Shown here: piece by piece, positions 43,538 to 52,365 of the stretch | How positions within the stretch are numbered: the first letter of the stretch is position 1 | Layout: the number at the start of each line of letters is the position of its first letter | Assembly (NCBI GenBank): GCA_020634515.1 | Contig: JACKBL010000006.1 | Coordinates: 62,001 to 126,000, forward strand | Direction of reading: 5' to 3' | Length of the DNA: 64,000 nt | Source of the DNA: Ardenticatenales bacterium | Lineage (GTDB): Bacteria; Chloroflexota; Anaerolineae; Promineifilales; Promineifilaceae | Notes under the pieces: model-generated | The model's database searches: none | The model's input: the letters and a program-made list of their open reading frames with translations, nothing else | Told to the model about the DNA's origin: nothing | Made by a program: the position numbers and the translations under genes

Positions 43538-43580
43538 GTAACCGTCCGAAAACAACTTCACACTTTTTTCGGACGGTTAC
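43538..43580. repeat. GTAACCGTCC...GGACGGTTAC palindrome
   Basis: Nearly perfect, with AAAACAACTTCACACTTTTTTC centre. Relative of 22957-22998, located at the 3' end of leuS. Confidence 0.85.
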
Positions 43581-43595
43581 TTGGATGCGCCCTTG

Positions 43596-46046
43596 TCAAA
43601 TGACGATATTCACCAGGCGACCGGGGATGACGATCACTTTGCGCGGCGGGGAGCCGTTCAACCACTCTTGTACGCGCTCGGAGGCCAGGGCGGCGGCTTG
43701 GGCCTCTGCTTCGCTAATGCCGGCATCTACCTCAATCTTATCCCGCACCTTCCCATTCACCTGCACCACCAGCGTGATCGTCTCCTCATGGGCAATCTCT
43801 TCGTCCCACGTCGGCCACGCCTGCTGGTGAACACTGTACGGCTGCCCGCGCTGCGACCACAGTTCCTCGGTGATGTGCGGTGCAATTGGAGCCAGCAGCA
43901 GCAGCACACTGCGCACCGCCTCTTCCCAACTGGCCGCGGACACATTCCCTGCCCGCCGCGCCTGTTCAATCGCATTCCGGTGTTCCATCAACGCCGCCAC
44001 CGCCGTGTTGAAAGAAAAGCTCTCCAGGTCGTCGCTCACTTTGCGAATGGTCTGGTGCGTCTTACGCCGCAGCGCCCGATCCGCCGCGTCCTCCACTTGA
44101 CCCGCTTGATATTCATGCTGGGCGATGCTCCACACATCATGCAGGAACCGCTGCGGTCCCTTAATGCCGTCATAGTTCCAGGGGCCACCCTGGTCCCAGC
44201 GGGCAAAGAACATCAAGTACGTGCGCACCGTGTCCGCGCCATATCGTTCCACCAGCGCGTCCGGCGCCACCACGTTGCCGCGCGACTTGGACATCTTCTC
44301 GTTGTCCTCGCCCAACACCATTCCCTGGTTATACAGCGCCAGCATCGGCTCATCGAAATCCACCAGCCCCATGTCGCGCATCGCTTTCGTGAAGAAGCGG
44401 GTGTAAATCAGGTGCATGGTGGCGTGTTCGATGCCGCCCGTGTACTGGTCCACGGGCAGCCAGTACGCTCCTTCGCGCGGGTCAAAGGGGCCATCATCGT
44501 AGTGCGGACTCAGGTAGCGATATTGATACCAGGATGAACACATGAACGTATCCAACGTGTCCGTTTCCCGCCGCGCCGGCTGGCCGCAGATGGGGCAGGT
44601 GGTGTGCAGGAAGCCTTCGTGCATATTCAAAGGGCTTTCGCCCGTGGGCAGAAAGTCTACGTCCGTGGGCAGTTCTATCGGCAGTTGATCATCAGGAACG
44701 GTGACCGGGCCATGCTCCGGGCAGTAAACAATGGGGATGGGCGCGCCCCAATAACGCTGGCGACTGATCAGCCAGTCGCGCAGGCGATAGTTGATGGCGA
44801 ATTTGCCGCGGCCATTTTCCTCCAGCCAGTCCGTCACGCGCGCGGCAGCGCCGTCCACGGGCGTATCCGTAAACGGACCGGAGTTCACCAGTGTGCCTTC
44901 CGTTTTGGATGTGTACGCCTCCGTCAGGGGTCCATCGGCGTCGCTGCGTCCGGGCATGCGGATGACCTCCACAATGGGCAGGCCGTATTTCGTGGCAAAG
45001 GCAAAGTCGCGTTCGTCATGTGCCGGCACGGCCATGATCGCGCCAAAGCCATAACTCATCAACACATAGTCCGCCACCCAGATGGGAATGCGCTCGTTGT
45101 TGACGGGATTGATGGCATAGGCTCCCGTGAAGACGCCCGTCTTCTCGCGGTCGGCGGCCTCGCGGTCAATCTCCGTCATGCGGCTGGCCTCCTCGCGGTA
45201 CGCCAGGATGTCCGCCGCTTGCTCCGGCGTGGTGATTTTGTCCACCAGCGGGTGTTCCGGAGCCAAAACCATGAAGGTCGCGCCCCACAGCGTGTCAGGA
45301 CGGGTGGTAAAGATGGGGATTTCGTCCTCGAATTCGGTGGTGAAGATGACCTCCGCGCCTTCGGAGCGGCCAATCCAGTTGGTCTGCATCGTCTTCACGC
45401 GCTCCGGCCAGTTGATGCCCTCGAAATCCAACAGCTCTTCGGCGTAGCTCGTGGTCCTGAAAAACCACTGTTCCATCATCTTCTTGGTCACGGGCGTGCC
45501 ACATCGTTCGCAGTGACGGTCTTCGCCCCACACTTGTTCGCGCGCCAGTGTCGTATTGCAGTGGGGACAGAAGTCCACGGCGGCCAGGGCGCGGTAGGCC
45601 AGTCCCTGTTCAATCAGTTTCTTGAAGAACCACTGTGTCCATTTGTAGTAACTGGGATCGGCGCTGACGGCTTCTCGTTCCCAATCGAACATAGCGCCCA
45701 TGCTGCGCATCTGGCCGCGCATCCGTTCAATGTTGGCGAAGGTCCATTTGGTGGGGTGGATGTTGCGTTTGATGGCCGCGTTTTCCGCCGGCAATCCAAA
45801 CGCATCAAATCCCATGGGAAACAGTACATTAAACCCCTTCATGCGCATATAGCGGGCGCGCGCATCACTCGGCGTCATTGCGTACCAGTGGCCGATGTGC
45901 AGATCGCCGGAGGGATAGGGCAGCATGGTCAGCGCATAGAATTTCGGTTTTTCGTTGTCAATCACCTGGCGATACAGCTTTGTATCTTCCCAGTGTTTTT
46001 GCCATTTCGATTCAACTTCACCGGGCACATAGGTTGTCTGGGTCAT
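43596..46046 (-). CDS. leuS: Leucyl-tRNA synthetase
   Basis: 816 residues. Class I synthetase: HIGH-type motif in SGDLHIGHWYAMTP (about 42-55) and KMSKS in NEKMSKSRGNVV (about 586-597), with the editing domain in between (TFMVLAPEHPLVDKI, DYVLMSYGFGAIMAVPAHDERD). Charges tRNA-Leu. The ATG at 46046 is set by GAGGAGAACATC upstream; the longer frame to 46118 has none. A leucine-specific T-box leader lies on the same strand 1.0 kb upstream, before an alpha/beta hydrolase gene, so leuS expression is probably controlled by uncharged tRNA-Leu. Confidence 0.97.
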   Translation of the reverse strand: MTQTTYVPGEVESKWQKHWEDTKLYRQVIDNEKPKFYALTMLPYPSGDLHIGHWYAMTPSDARARYMRMKGFNVLFPMGFDAFGLPAENAAIKRNIHPTKWTFANIERMRGQMRSMGAMFDWEREAVSADPSYYKWTQWFFKKLIEQGLAYRALAAVDFCPHCNTTLAREQVWGEDRHCERCGTPVTKKMMEQWFFRTTSYAEELLDFEGINWPERVKTMQTNWIGRSEGAEVIFTTEFEDEIPIFTTRPDTLWGATFMVLAPEHPLVDKITTPEQAADILAYREEASRMTEIDREAADREKTGVFTGAYAINPVNNERIPIWVADYVLMSYGFGAIMAVPAHDERDFAFATKYGLPIVEVIRMPGRSDADGPLTEAYTSKTEGTLVNSGPFTDTPVDGAAARVTDWLEENGRGKFAINYRLRDWLISRQRYWGAPIPIVYCPEHGPVTVPDDQLPIELPTDVDFLPTGESPLNMHEGFLHTTCPICGQPARRETDTLDTFMCSSWYQYRYLSPHYDDGPFDPREGAYWLPVDQYTGGIEHATMHLIYTRFFTKAMRDMGLVDFDEPMLALYNQGMVLGEDNEKMSKSRGNVVAPDALVERYGADTVRTYLMFFARWDQGGPWNYDGIKGPQRFLHDVWSIAQHEYQAGQVEDAADRALRRKTHQTIRKVSDDLESFSFNTAVAALMEHRNAIEQARRAGNVSAASWEEAVRSVLLLLAPIAPHITEELWSQRGQPYSVHQQAWPTWDEEIAHEETITLVVQVNGKVRDKIEVDAGISEAEAQAAALASERVQEWLNGSPPRKVIVIPGRLVNIVI

Positions 46047-46253
46047 GATGTTCTCCTCGAAGCGTTGTTGGTGGTCGCAAGTCATTCGTTGGCCGTTGCT
46101 GGCAGCGTATTCACTCACATCTCGAAACGGGCGTGGGTGTTCGGGATAACAGTGGCGGCAGGCAGCAATTTGCCGGCATGGAGGCCGATTATTCGTGCGT
46201 TTCTATCTCGCGGGTGAAAAGCGGTGAACACGGCTTTTCGCCCCGCTTTTCGT

Positions 46254-46844
46254 TTACTGCAAGAATTTTGTGGCTATGGGGGCAAAGTGCGCCGCGTTTT
46301 CTGGGGCGGCATTGTGCCCGCCGGTGGGGTAGGTCTGGAGTTGGCAGTGGGGGATGGCGTCCACAAACTGTGCGGCGTAATGAAACGGTATCACGGGATC
46401 ATCCTGCGCCCACGCCAGCAACATGGGTTGGGTTAGGCCTGCCAGTCGGTCCCAGTCCCGAAAGGCAGGCGCGGTAAGGATGAGGTGGGTGATGCGTCCG
46501 GGATGGCGTAGCGCCGTTTCAATAGCCACGCTCCCGCCCCAGCTTTTGCCCATCAGGCTGGCCGTGGGGGCGTCCAGGCTGTCCAGGATGGACAGGATAA
46601 CGGGAACACCGGCGGCGGGCAGCAGGGGACCCGGCTCCCAGGCGGGGCTTTGGCCCCAGCCGGGCATGTCTATACTGACGGCGTGCATACCGGCTGCGCC
46701 CAGTGGCGGCAGCAGGGGTTCCCAGGTGTGCCAGCCGTTTTGTTGACTCCAGCCGTGAATGCCGAGGATCAGGGGGTTGCCGGGAATGCCGGCATACCGG
46801 CCATATACGGTTCCTTTTGGGGTCTCAATCCAAATCTCTTCCAT
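46254..46844 (-). CDS. Alpha/beta hydrolase
   Basis: 196 residues. Oxyanion hole LILGIHGWSQQNGWHTW, nucleophile serine in LMGKSWGGSVAIE (about 98), acidic residue in LLAWAQDDPVIPF and final histidine in TYPTGGHNAAPE. Substrate unknown. It lies between the leucine T-box leader and leuS on the same strand, so it may be leucine-responsive by co-transcription. Start uncertain: ATG 46844 or 46862. Confidence 0.88.
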   Translation of the reverse strand: MEEIWIETPKGTVYGRYAGIPGNPLILGIHGWSQQNGWHTWEPLLPPLGAAGMHAVSIDMPGWGQSPAWEPGPLLPAAGVPVILSILDSLDAPTASLMGKSWGGSVAIETALRHPGRITHLILTAPAFRDWDRLAGLTQPMLLAWAQDDPVIPFHYAAQFVDAIPHCQLQTYPTGGHNAAPENAAHFAPIATKFLQ

Positions 46845-46991
46845 CGTCAGCCGACCGTTCAATTAAGGAGCGGGAATTAAACAAGACAACCAAGTTGTTT
46901 CCTCACCGCTCCTTCAAACTGGCGCTGCAATTCGAGTCTTATCCTTGCGCCAGTCCTAACGTAGACAAGCCATAACCAAAAAGGTTTGTCT

Positions 46992-47042
46992 CAAAGATTA
47001 CGCAGATTCTTTCTTTTATCTGCGAAATCTGCGTAATCTTTG
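46992..47042. repeat. AAAGATTACGCAGATT inverted repeat
   Basis: CAAAGATTACGCAGATT and AATCTGCGTAATCTTTG with a 17-base loop, between the T-box terminator and the hydrolase. May act as a repeat or terminator. Confidence 0.75.
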
Positions 47043-47093
47043 ATGATTTTCTTGCCTTCTGAACAAGAATCTCACTGATAAAGTACTAAACAC

Positions 47094-47128
47094 AAAAAAG
47101 CCCTATCGTTCAGAGACGAAAGGGCTTT
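47094..47128 (-). terminator. Intrinsic terminator of the T-box
   Basis: AAAGCCCTTTCGT and ACGATAGGGCTTT, loop CTCTGA, followed by TTTTTT on the minus strand. Typical T-box terminator sequence. Confidence 0.9.
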
Positions 47129-47165
47129 CCGCGGTACCACTCTGATTGATGGTGGTCACTTTTAG

Positions 47166-47238
47166 TGGACCTGAAGGGACTCGAACCCTTGACCCCCACA
47201 ATGCCATTGTGGTGCTCTCCCAACTGAGCTACAGGCCC
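47166..47238 (-). tRNA. tRNA-Ala(GGC)
   Basis: 73 bases, minus strand. GGGCCTG acceptor pairs with CAGGTCC, followed by a discriminator A. D-arm GCTC-AGTTGGGA-GAGC, anticodon stem CCACA/TGTGG with loop ATGGCAT (anticodon GGC, reads GCC), and T-arm AAGGG-TTCGAGT-CCCTT. CCA is not encoded. It lies inside the leucine T-box leader. Confidence 0.97.
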
Positions 47239-47268
47239 AAAACAAACCGTCAAACGCAACGGGAGCAT

Positions 47269-47296
47269 ATTCTATTACGTTTTCCGATAAGTGCAA
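47269..47296 (-). promoter_or_regulatory. Possible internal promoter for tRNA-Ala(GGC)
   Basis: Minus-strand TTGCAC at 47296-47291, 16-base spacer, TAGAAT at 47274-47269, about 30 bases before the tRNA. It would let the tRNA be made without the T-box stem I. Confidence 0.5.
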
Positions 47297-47529
47297 CAGG
47301 CTTGACGCCACTTGCCAGACAAATGGTCGTCCACCATCCACTCAAACACGTAACGTGTGCGACCCGTCGCTGACTACTAGGGGCGAATCTCTTCGCCCTG
47401 TTCGCCAACGCTGCTCCCAGGCGAGTTCGGCGCATATTTGTAGCCCTTTCAGCCGGTGAAGCCACTCTCTGTCATCATGGCGCGCCTACTACTCCTGTTC
47501 ATTGCTTTTCTGCATATGCGGTTATTAAG

Positions 47530-47602
<73 letters not shown>

Positions 47603-47616
47603 GCACGCAGGTTGAA

Positions 47617-47645
47617 ATAGTAGCGTAGCCGGCCCCGATTGTCAA
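47617..47645 (-). promoter_or_regulatory. Sigma-70-type promoter upstream of tRNA-Ala(CGC) and the T-box
   Basis: Minus strand: TTGACA at 47645-47640, 17-base spacer, TACTAT at 47622-47617, 15 bases before the tRNA. Confidence 0.75.
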
Positions 47646-47660
47646 GCACTTTCTTATTCG

Positions 47661-47765
47661 GATTGGTTCATTCTTCAAGAATGGTAGCTACTAACGCTCT
47701 CTGGAGATTGGACCAATTTCAGGCGCTCAATGGCCATTTTCACCAGAGAAAATTGGTCCAATCTG
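47661..47765. repeat. ATTGG repeat pair, including full palindromic unit
   Basis: A half-unit GATTGGTTCATTCTTCAAGAATG at 47661 (shown in parts) followed by a full unit with arms AGATTGGACCAATTTC and AAATTGGTCCAATCT (47704-47764) containing GGCCATTTTCACC. Confidence 0.8.
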
Positions 47766-47796
47766 GCTTAGGGCGCATCCGTCTGAGGGAAAAAAC

Positions 47797-47835
47797 GATG
47801 CCGGTCTGTCTCCAAATGAAGAACAGACCGGCATC
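47797..47835. terminator. Strong hairpin after the cytochrome c peroxidase gene
   Basis: GATGCCGGTCTGT and ACAGACCGGCATC arms, 13-base loop, flanked by A-runs on the left (T-run on the minus strand). A likely terminator for the minus-strand gene that ends at 47873. Confidence 0.75.
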
Positions 47836-47872
47836 GGCTAAAGTTGCCAGGAAAACGAGGCGCTAATGGCTA

Positions 47873-49114
47873 TCAGGGTAGGAATCCATCGCTCAGCGTC
47901 CGCAAGAAGGCCACAATGGCCGCTTCCTCGTCGGAGGACAATCCCAGATCGCCAAGTTCGTCTGAATTGACGTTTTCCATCACCTCCGGAGCGGGCCAGC
48001 AGTTGACGCCCGGTTCGGGGTTTTCCAACGTATCGCACGTGGGCATAACGTCCCTGGTGTTGTAGAAGTGGACGATCTCCTCCAGTGACTTGAAGTAACC
48101 ATTGTGCCCATAAGATTTGGCGAAATCTTCGTACGGACGCAAATCTACGTTGCGCAGGGTGGGAACTTTCTGCTTGCCATAGTTATCTGTTGCCAGGTTG
48201 GCATATTCGGGTGTACGCGCCAGGAATCCGCCCAGGCCTTGATCTATCCATTCATCCCCGTCGGGATTCCATTTTGCCGGCATCCCATAAAAAGGATTCA
48301 TCGGATTCTTAGGCACGCCCAGATTGTCGTACGTGAAGTCGGTGAACAAAGGAGGTTCACCATCCGGCCCTACTGCACTTGGATGGCAGGCAGAACACAT
48401 CGCCTCCCCTTCGAATAGCTCCAACCCCCACAATTCCTGTGGCGTCAACTCCGCCATCCCCGCCAGGTAATAGTCGTACTTCGACGAATAAGGATTAACC
48501 GCCGGTGATTGCTCGAAAGCGGAAATAGACCGGGCAATGCGCTCATAGGTCCCGGCTACGTCAGAAACGCAGTTCAGCGAGCCAGGTCCCCATACCTCCT
48601 CAAACAAAGAGGCATACGACGAGAACTGCACTTTGATACATACAAGGCGAGGATTCGGATTGTTTTGCTCCAGGGCATTCAGGAACGGACCCTGCGCCTG
48701 CTCGGCCAATGGATCGCCCAATGTCCAACCGGTGGCCCGGCCATCCCAGAACATGCCGCCAATGAACAACTCTTCCGCTTCATCATAGAACAGGATCGGA
48801 CTTTCGCCGCCGTACGCCGCCGTCGGCGGTTTACGATTGCCAAAACGGGTGTGGACAGCCCCTGGATAGACCGCCCCTCCGGCATTGATAACTGAATCCG
48901 GCCCGGTCCATCCCGCTTCCGGACTATGGCAGGTTGCGCAGGACTGTCCGGGCGGCGTTGATAGATTTGTGTCAAAAAACAAAAACTCTCCCAGTTGCTC
49001 GGTGGGCGTTAACAAAACCCCATCCGGCGGCGAACTGGCGGTAATCATGCCGGTAAAAGCAAAAAGGGCCACTGTTAACAACAGTGAGCCCCATACGGTT
49101 TTTCTGCCAGACAT
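47873..49114 (-). CDS. Di-haem cytochrome c peroxidase / MauG family protein
   Basis: 413 residues. Signal sequence (SLLLTVALFAFTGMITA), two haem c sites: CATCHSPEAGW (about 56) and CSACHPSAVGP (about 235), with the usual CCP_MauG domain order and the low-potential haem region (TPPGQSCATCH). Catalyses peroxide reduction or protein cofactor maturation in the periplasm. Start 49114 has AGGAGG eight bases upstream; 49120 and 49132 are alternatives. No partner gene of the MauG type is adjacent. Confidence 0.92.
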   Translation of the reverse strand: MSGRKTVWGSLLLTVALFAFTGMITASSPPDGVLLTPTEQLGEFLFFDTNLSTPPGQSCATCHSPEAGWTGPDSVINAGGAVYPGAVHTRFGNRKPPTAAYGGESPILFYDEAEELFIGGMFWDGRATGWTLGDPLAEQAQGPFLNALEQNNPNPRLVCIKVQFSSYASLFEEVWGPGSLNCVSDVAGTYERIARSISAFEQSPAVNPYSSKYDYYLAGMAELTPQELWGLELFEGEAMCSACHPSAVGPDGEPPLFTDFTYDNLGVPKNPMNPFYGMPAKWNPDGDEWIDQGLGGFLARTPEYANLATDNYGKQKVPTLRNVDLRPYEDFAKSYGHNGYFKSLEEIVHFYNTRDVMPTCDTLENPEPGVNCWPAPEVMENVNSDELGDLGLSSDEEAAIVAFLRTLSDGFLP

Positions 49115-49490
49115 CGTCATTTCCTCCTTCATATTCAGTGAAGTTGCCGCAGTTAAAATGCGTGTGTCATGCTCGTGGATAGCAAAAGGCCGCTCTACAT
49201 TTAATCGTGGTGGGCGTCATGCCTGCCAGCGGCGGGCATGACACCCACCTTTTGGGACAGTTTTGGGCGTATACGCGCCAAAAACTGCCTGCAGGCATGT
49301 GATTTTTGCATTGTGTTTACCGACGAGGCCATCAACCTCGTCTCTACGATTGATTGTAGCGCTGCCCAACAAACGGATATGCAGGCATTATGCTAGAATA
49401 GCGGCAACACATATAGTGAATAATGTCCACGTTGCCCGTGATAGATGTCATTTGACGCCAGGCCGTGCTTTCAATTTCGGAGAGGCAGAT
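49115..49490. other. Intergenic region with imperfect hairpin
   Basis: Contains GTCATGCCTGCC and GGGCATGACACC near 49217-49255, an inverted repeat, and TAGAAT near 49393. No supported gene apart from the short ORF at 49491. Confidence 0.4.
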
Positions 49491-49616
49491 ATGTTTGATG
49501 ACCGGAGGCGTTCGCTCAAGAAACGCATTTTTGCGCCGGGAGCGGGACCGTATCGGCGCTTGCCGGCATGGTTTCTTTCTATCGTTGGGTTGCTGACGAA
49601 CCGGACACAACCGTGA
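49491..49616 (+). CDS. Possible small basic protein (41 residues)
   Basis: MFDDRRRSLKKRIF... followed by a short hydrophobic stretch (AWFLSIVGLLTN). GGAGAGGCAGAT lies before the ATG, which is good ribosome binding site spacing, but there is no family support. Length and composition (Arg/Lys-rich) could be chance. Kept as a low-confidence small gene. Confidence 0.3.
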   Translation: MFDDRRRSLKKRIFAPGAGPYRRLPAWFLSIVGLLTNRTQP

Positions 49617-49722
49617 CTGAGGCAGCCTCACACCGGCACATGGCTGGTCGGTATTCACGGCGGTGCAGATATGCCTGATGGAGGGCTGCATATTAGGGGG
49701 AGGGGATGGGGGCCGGTCTTGA

Positions 49723-50733
49723 TCAAACAGCTTCCCGGAAGGTTTGGACGACACGATGCTCCAGGCCAGACTGCACCACCGCTTGCGCTAACTGTAGCGC
49801 CCGTAGCCCATCTTCCCCGGAAACGGCCACCGCCCCGTCGCCCCGCGCAGCGGCCACAAACGTCTCCAATTCCGCCAGTAGCGGCTCCCGCTTGGCGACC
49901 ACGTGGCGAATCATGCGCCCCTCGCGCACGCCGCGCAAGAGCTGCAAGTGCCAATCCGTCACGCTGGTCATCGCGTTTTCATAAAAGTACAGGTCCTGCG
50001 TCAGGTAATCCACGCGGAACATGCCCCCCTCTCCCGTCACCAGCAGTTCGCGGATTTTGGTGGGGGTGAGCCAGTTGACGGCCAGCGTGCCTACCGCGCC
50101 ATTGCTCAAACGCAGCAGGCAGGTGAGCAAGTCCTCATGCTCGCTGTGAATTTGCCGCTCCGTTTCCGCGAAAATGCGCACCACTTCCGCGCCGCTCACG
50201 TAGCGGATCACGTCCAGATCGTGAACGGCCAGGTCAATCACCACGCCCACGTCCTTCACGCGGGCGGGAAATGGCCCCTGTCGCCGTGCGTCTATCTGGA
50301 ACACGCGCCCCAACGTGTTGGCCGCCAATTGCTGTTTCAAGGCAATCACGGCGGGATTAAAGCGTTCAATATGCCCGACCGCCAGCGTGACCTGAGCCGC
50401 TTGCGCGGCGGCGATGATTTGTTCCCCCTCGGCCACGTTGTACGCTATCGGTTTTTCAATGAGCAGATGAATCCCGCGCGCGATCACTTCCAGGGCCATG
50501 GGCAGGTGGTCTACCGTGGGCGTGGCAATACTTACGATGTCCGGCTGCTGCTTGTCCAACAGGCGGCGATAATCGGCGAAGGCGTGTGTGTTGTATCGCT
50601 CGGCGATGGCCTGCGCCTGCGCGGCGTCCACGTCGGCCACGCCCACCAGGGTCACGCCGGGCAGGTCGGCGTAGACACGGGCGTGGTTGCGTCCCATGGC
50701 GCCGACGCCAATCACGGCTGCTTTCAGGCTCAT
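49723..50733 (-). CDS. Gfo/Idh/MocA family oxidoreductase (WbpB-like)
   Basis: 336 residues. Rossmann opening KAAVIGVGAMGRNHARVYAD, then IATPTVDHLPMALE and LIEKPIAYNVAEGE (catalytic lysine in EKP), and IDLAVHDLDVIRYVSG. NAD-dependent sugar dehydrogenase. Overlaps the next gene (DegT) by four bases; with it and the acetyltransferase at 58563 it could form the 2,3-diamino sugar pathway (WbpB, WbpE, WbpD). The stop region contains half of a CTTCCCGGAAG repeat. Confidence 0.92.
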   Translation of the reverse strand: MSLKAAVIGVGAMGRNHARVYADLPGVTLVGVADVDAAQAQAIAERYNTHAFADYRRLLDKQQPDIVSIATPTVDHLPMALEVIARGIHLLIEKPIAYNVAEGEQIIAAAQAAQVTLAVGHIERFNPAVIALKQQLAANTLGRVFQIDARRQGPFPARVKDVGVVIDLAVHDLDVIRYVSGAEVVRIFAETERQIHSEHEDLLTCLLRLSNGAVGTLAVNWLTPTKIRELLVTGEGGMFRVDYLTQDLYFYENAMTSVTDWHLQLLRGVREGRMIRHVVAKREPLLAELETFVAAARGDGAVAVSGEDGLRALQLAQAVVQSGLEHRVVQTFREAV

Positions 50734-51818
50734 AGTCGGTTTACCTCGTAGGCGATTTTCTCCAGGTCGGCCTGGCTCAACTGGGGATGAACAGGCAGGG
50801 AGAGGACTTCGGCGGCCATTTGCCCGGTGACGGGCAAATGGACCTCGCCAATGCGCTCGCGCACATAGGCTTGTCGGTGGGCGGGAATGGGGTAGAAGAT
50901 ACCGGTGCCCACCCCATTGCGTCCCAATTGTTCCGCGGCGGCATCGCGTTTTGCCGGCACGCGCACCGTATATTGATGCCAGACATGCTCATAGCCCGCC
51001 GGAACCCGTGGCGTCATCACATCGCGCAAATGGGCGTTGAGATACGTCGCATTCGCCCGCCGCCGCGCCGTAAAATCCGCCAACCGGTCCATCTGCGCCA
51101 CGCCCAAAGCCGCGTGCAGATTCGTCAACCGAAAATTGTACCCCATCATCTCGTAATAATAGCGCCGCTTCATGCCATGATTCCGCAGTAGTCGGCACTG
51201 CTCCGCCAGCGCGGTATCATTCGTCGTAATCATCCCCCCCTCCGCCGACATCACATTTTTCGTGGCATACAGGCTAAACACGCCCGTGCCAAAACTCCCG
51301 GTCACCTGCCCGCGGAAGCGCGCTCCCACCGCCTGCGCCGCATCTTCGATAATCACCAGCCCATGCCGTGCCGCCGCCGCCGCGATGGCGGCCATATCAC
51401 AGGGCAGGCCGTACAGATGCACGGGCATGATCGCCTTTGTGCGCGGCGTCACGGCGGCTTCCACGAGTGCCGGGTTCATATTAAACGTGTCCGGCTCAAT
51501 GTCCACAAACACGGGCGTGGCTCCCACATACAAAATGCTATTCACCGTGGCGATGAAGGTGAACGAGGACGTGATCACTTCGTCGCCTGGACCGATGCCG
51601 TGCGCCAGCAGGGCCAGATGTAGCGCCGTGGTGCCGGAGGAGGTGGCGATGGCGTGTTGCACGCCGCAGAGGGTGGCGAATTTCTCTTCAAGTTGGGCGG
51701 TCACGGGTCCCTGGACCAGATAGCCTGAATCCAGCACCGCCAGCACGGCCTGCCGTTCTTCCGCGCCAATATAGGGTTTGGAAATAGGTATCACGTTTTT
51801 CTCCGTCGTTGTTATCAT
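50730..51818 (-). CDS. DegT/DnrJ/EryC1 family aminotransferase (WbpE-like)
   Basis: 362 residues. PLP-dependent sugar aminotransferase. Start at 51818 (MITTTEKNVIPISKPYIGAE); segments ATSSGTTALHLALLAHGIG, IIEDAAQAVGARF, and the PLP lysine in FSLYATKNVMSAEGGM. It probably installs an amino group at C3 of a UDP-sugar made by the Gfo/Idh partner. The open frame extends back over an intergenic repeat to 52067, which I exclude. Confidence 0.93.
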   Translation of the reverse strand: MITTTEKNVIPISKPYIGAEERQAVLAVLDSGYLVQGPVTAQLEEKFATLCGVQHAIATSSGTTALHLALLAHGIGPGDEVITSSFTFIATVNSILYVGATPVFVDIEPDTFNMNPALVEAAVTPRTKAIMPVHLYGLPCDMAAIAAAAARHGLVIIEDAAQAVGARFRGQVTGSFGTGVFSLYATKNVMSAEGGMITTNDTALAEQCRLLRNHGMKRRYYYEMMGYNFRLTNLHAALGVAQMDRLADFTARRRANATYLNAHLRDVMTPRVPAGYEHVWHQYTVRVPAKRDAAAEQLGRNGVGTGIFYPIPAHRQAYVRERIGEVHLPVTGQMAAEVLSLPVHPQLSQADLEKIAYEVNRL

Positions 51819-51883
51819 GGGAAAAGCGGATTGTGTTTTCCCAGGCTGGAGGCAACTTCTCAACAATTTCGGGGGAAACGCAG

Positions 51884-51924
51884 CCTGAGCTTGTCGAAGG
51901 CCGTTGGTTTCGACAGGCTCAACC
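51884..51924. repeat. TTCGACAGGCTCA inverted pair
   Basis: CCTGAGCTTGTCGAAG and TTCGACAGGCTCAACC with a short spacer. A widespread intergenic repeat; the same core is inside hsdR. Confidence 0.78.
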
Positions 51925-52365
51925 AGTTTTGCCACACTTTGTTGAGAAGATACGATTGGCACTATTCTGGATATTGCTCCAGTTGCCGGGCTAACTTTAC
52001 CACACAGCGGTGATTTTGTGAGGCCTTCGCCATGCGAGGGTGCAGCATGATGGGCGCAAACGATCACAGATTGCGCCGATGCCGCAGATTTATCTTGACA
52101 ATGTCGGTGGTGTCCGATTTTCCAAATCGGACTACGGGGGAATCATGCGTTGGCGACCGCTATGCTCGTTTTGTCTGCGCCTTCCATGTCTTCCGTTTTT
52201 TCCGTGGCCTACTTCTGTTTGCGCGAGCAGGGCGGGGAACTAAACCCGCCGGGCTATCGTCTTTTATCTATCGGACGCCAACGCCTGATGCGTCAGCGCA
52301 TCCCACTATCAACCGAAAATTGACCATTTAGCCCTGGTCCCTGATCACACACCCTGGAGACAGCT
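51925..52365. other. Intergenic region before the alpha-2-macroglobulin gene
   Basis: About 440 bases with no supported gene. It contains GTTTGTCTGCGCC/CGCGAGCAGGGC-rich stretches and ends at the A2M start; promoter elements are not clear. Confidence 0.4.

Larger units (their letters stand above)
47094..47511 (-). promoter_or_regulatory. Leucine-specific T-box leader, interrupted by a tRNA gene
   Basis: Read on the minus strand. Stem I: AGGAGTAGTA (47496-47487), AGAGAG (47470-47465) and GGCTGAAAGG in the apical part. Specifier loop: GGCGC pairs with GCGCC, then GAA-CTC-G, so the specifier is CTC (Leu) at 47425-47423. Stem III: GGGCGAAGAGATTCGCCC (47399-47380). Next comes GAGTGGATGGTGG, whose GATGGTGG (47338-47331) pairs with CCACCATC at 47155-47148; in ordinary T-boxes these arms enclose a short loop, but here they enclose 175 bases with a tRNA-Ala gene. 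The T-box AGAGTGGTACCGCGG lies at 47143-47129, then a terminator at 47128-47094. It should sense uncharged tRNA-Leu; leuS lies downstream. Confidence 0.9.

Noticed and set aside
44604..46217. 537-residue open frame on the plus strand across leuS
   Set aside because: Antisense to leuS; no ribosome binding site or domain; open only because of high G+C codon choice.
51819..52067. N-terminal extension of the DegT aminotransferase
   Set aside because: It translates an intergenic TTCGACAGG repeat and has no family match; the start at 51818 gives the standard N-terminus.
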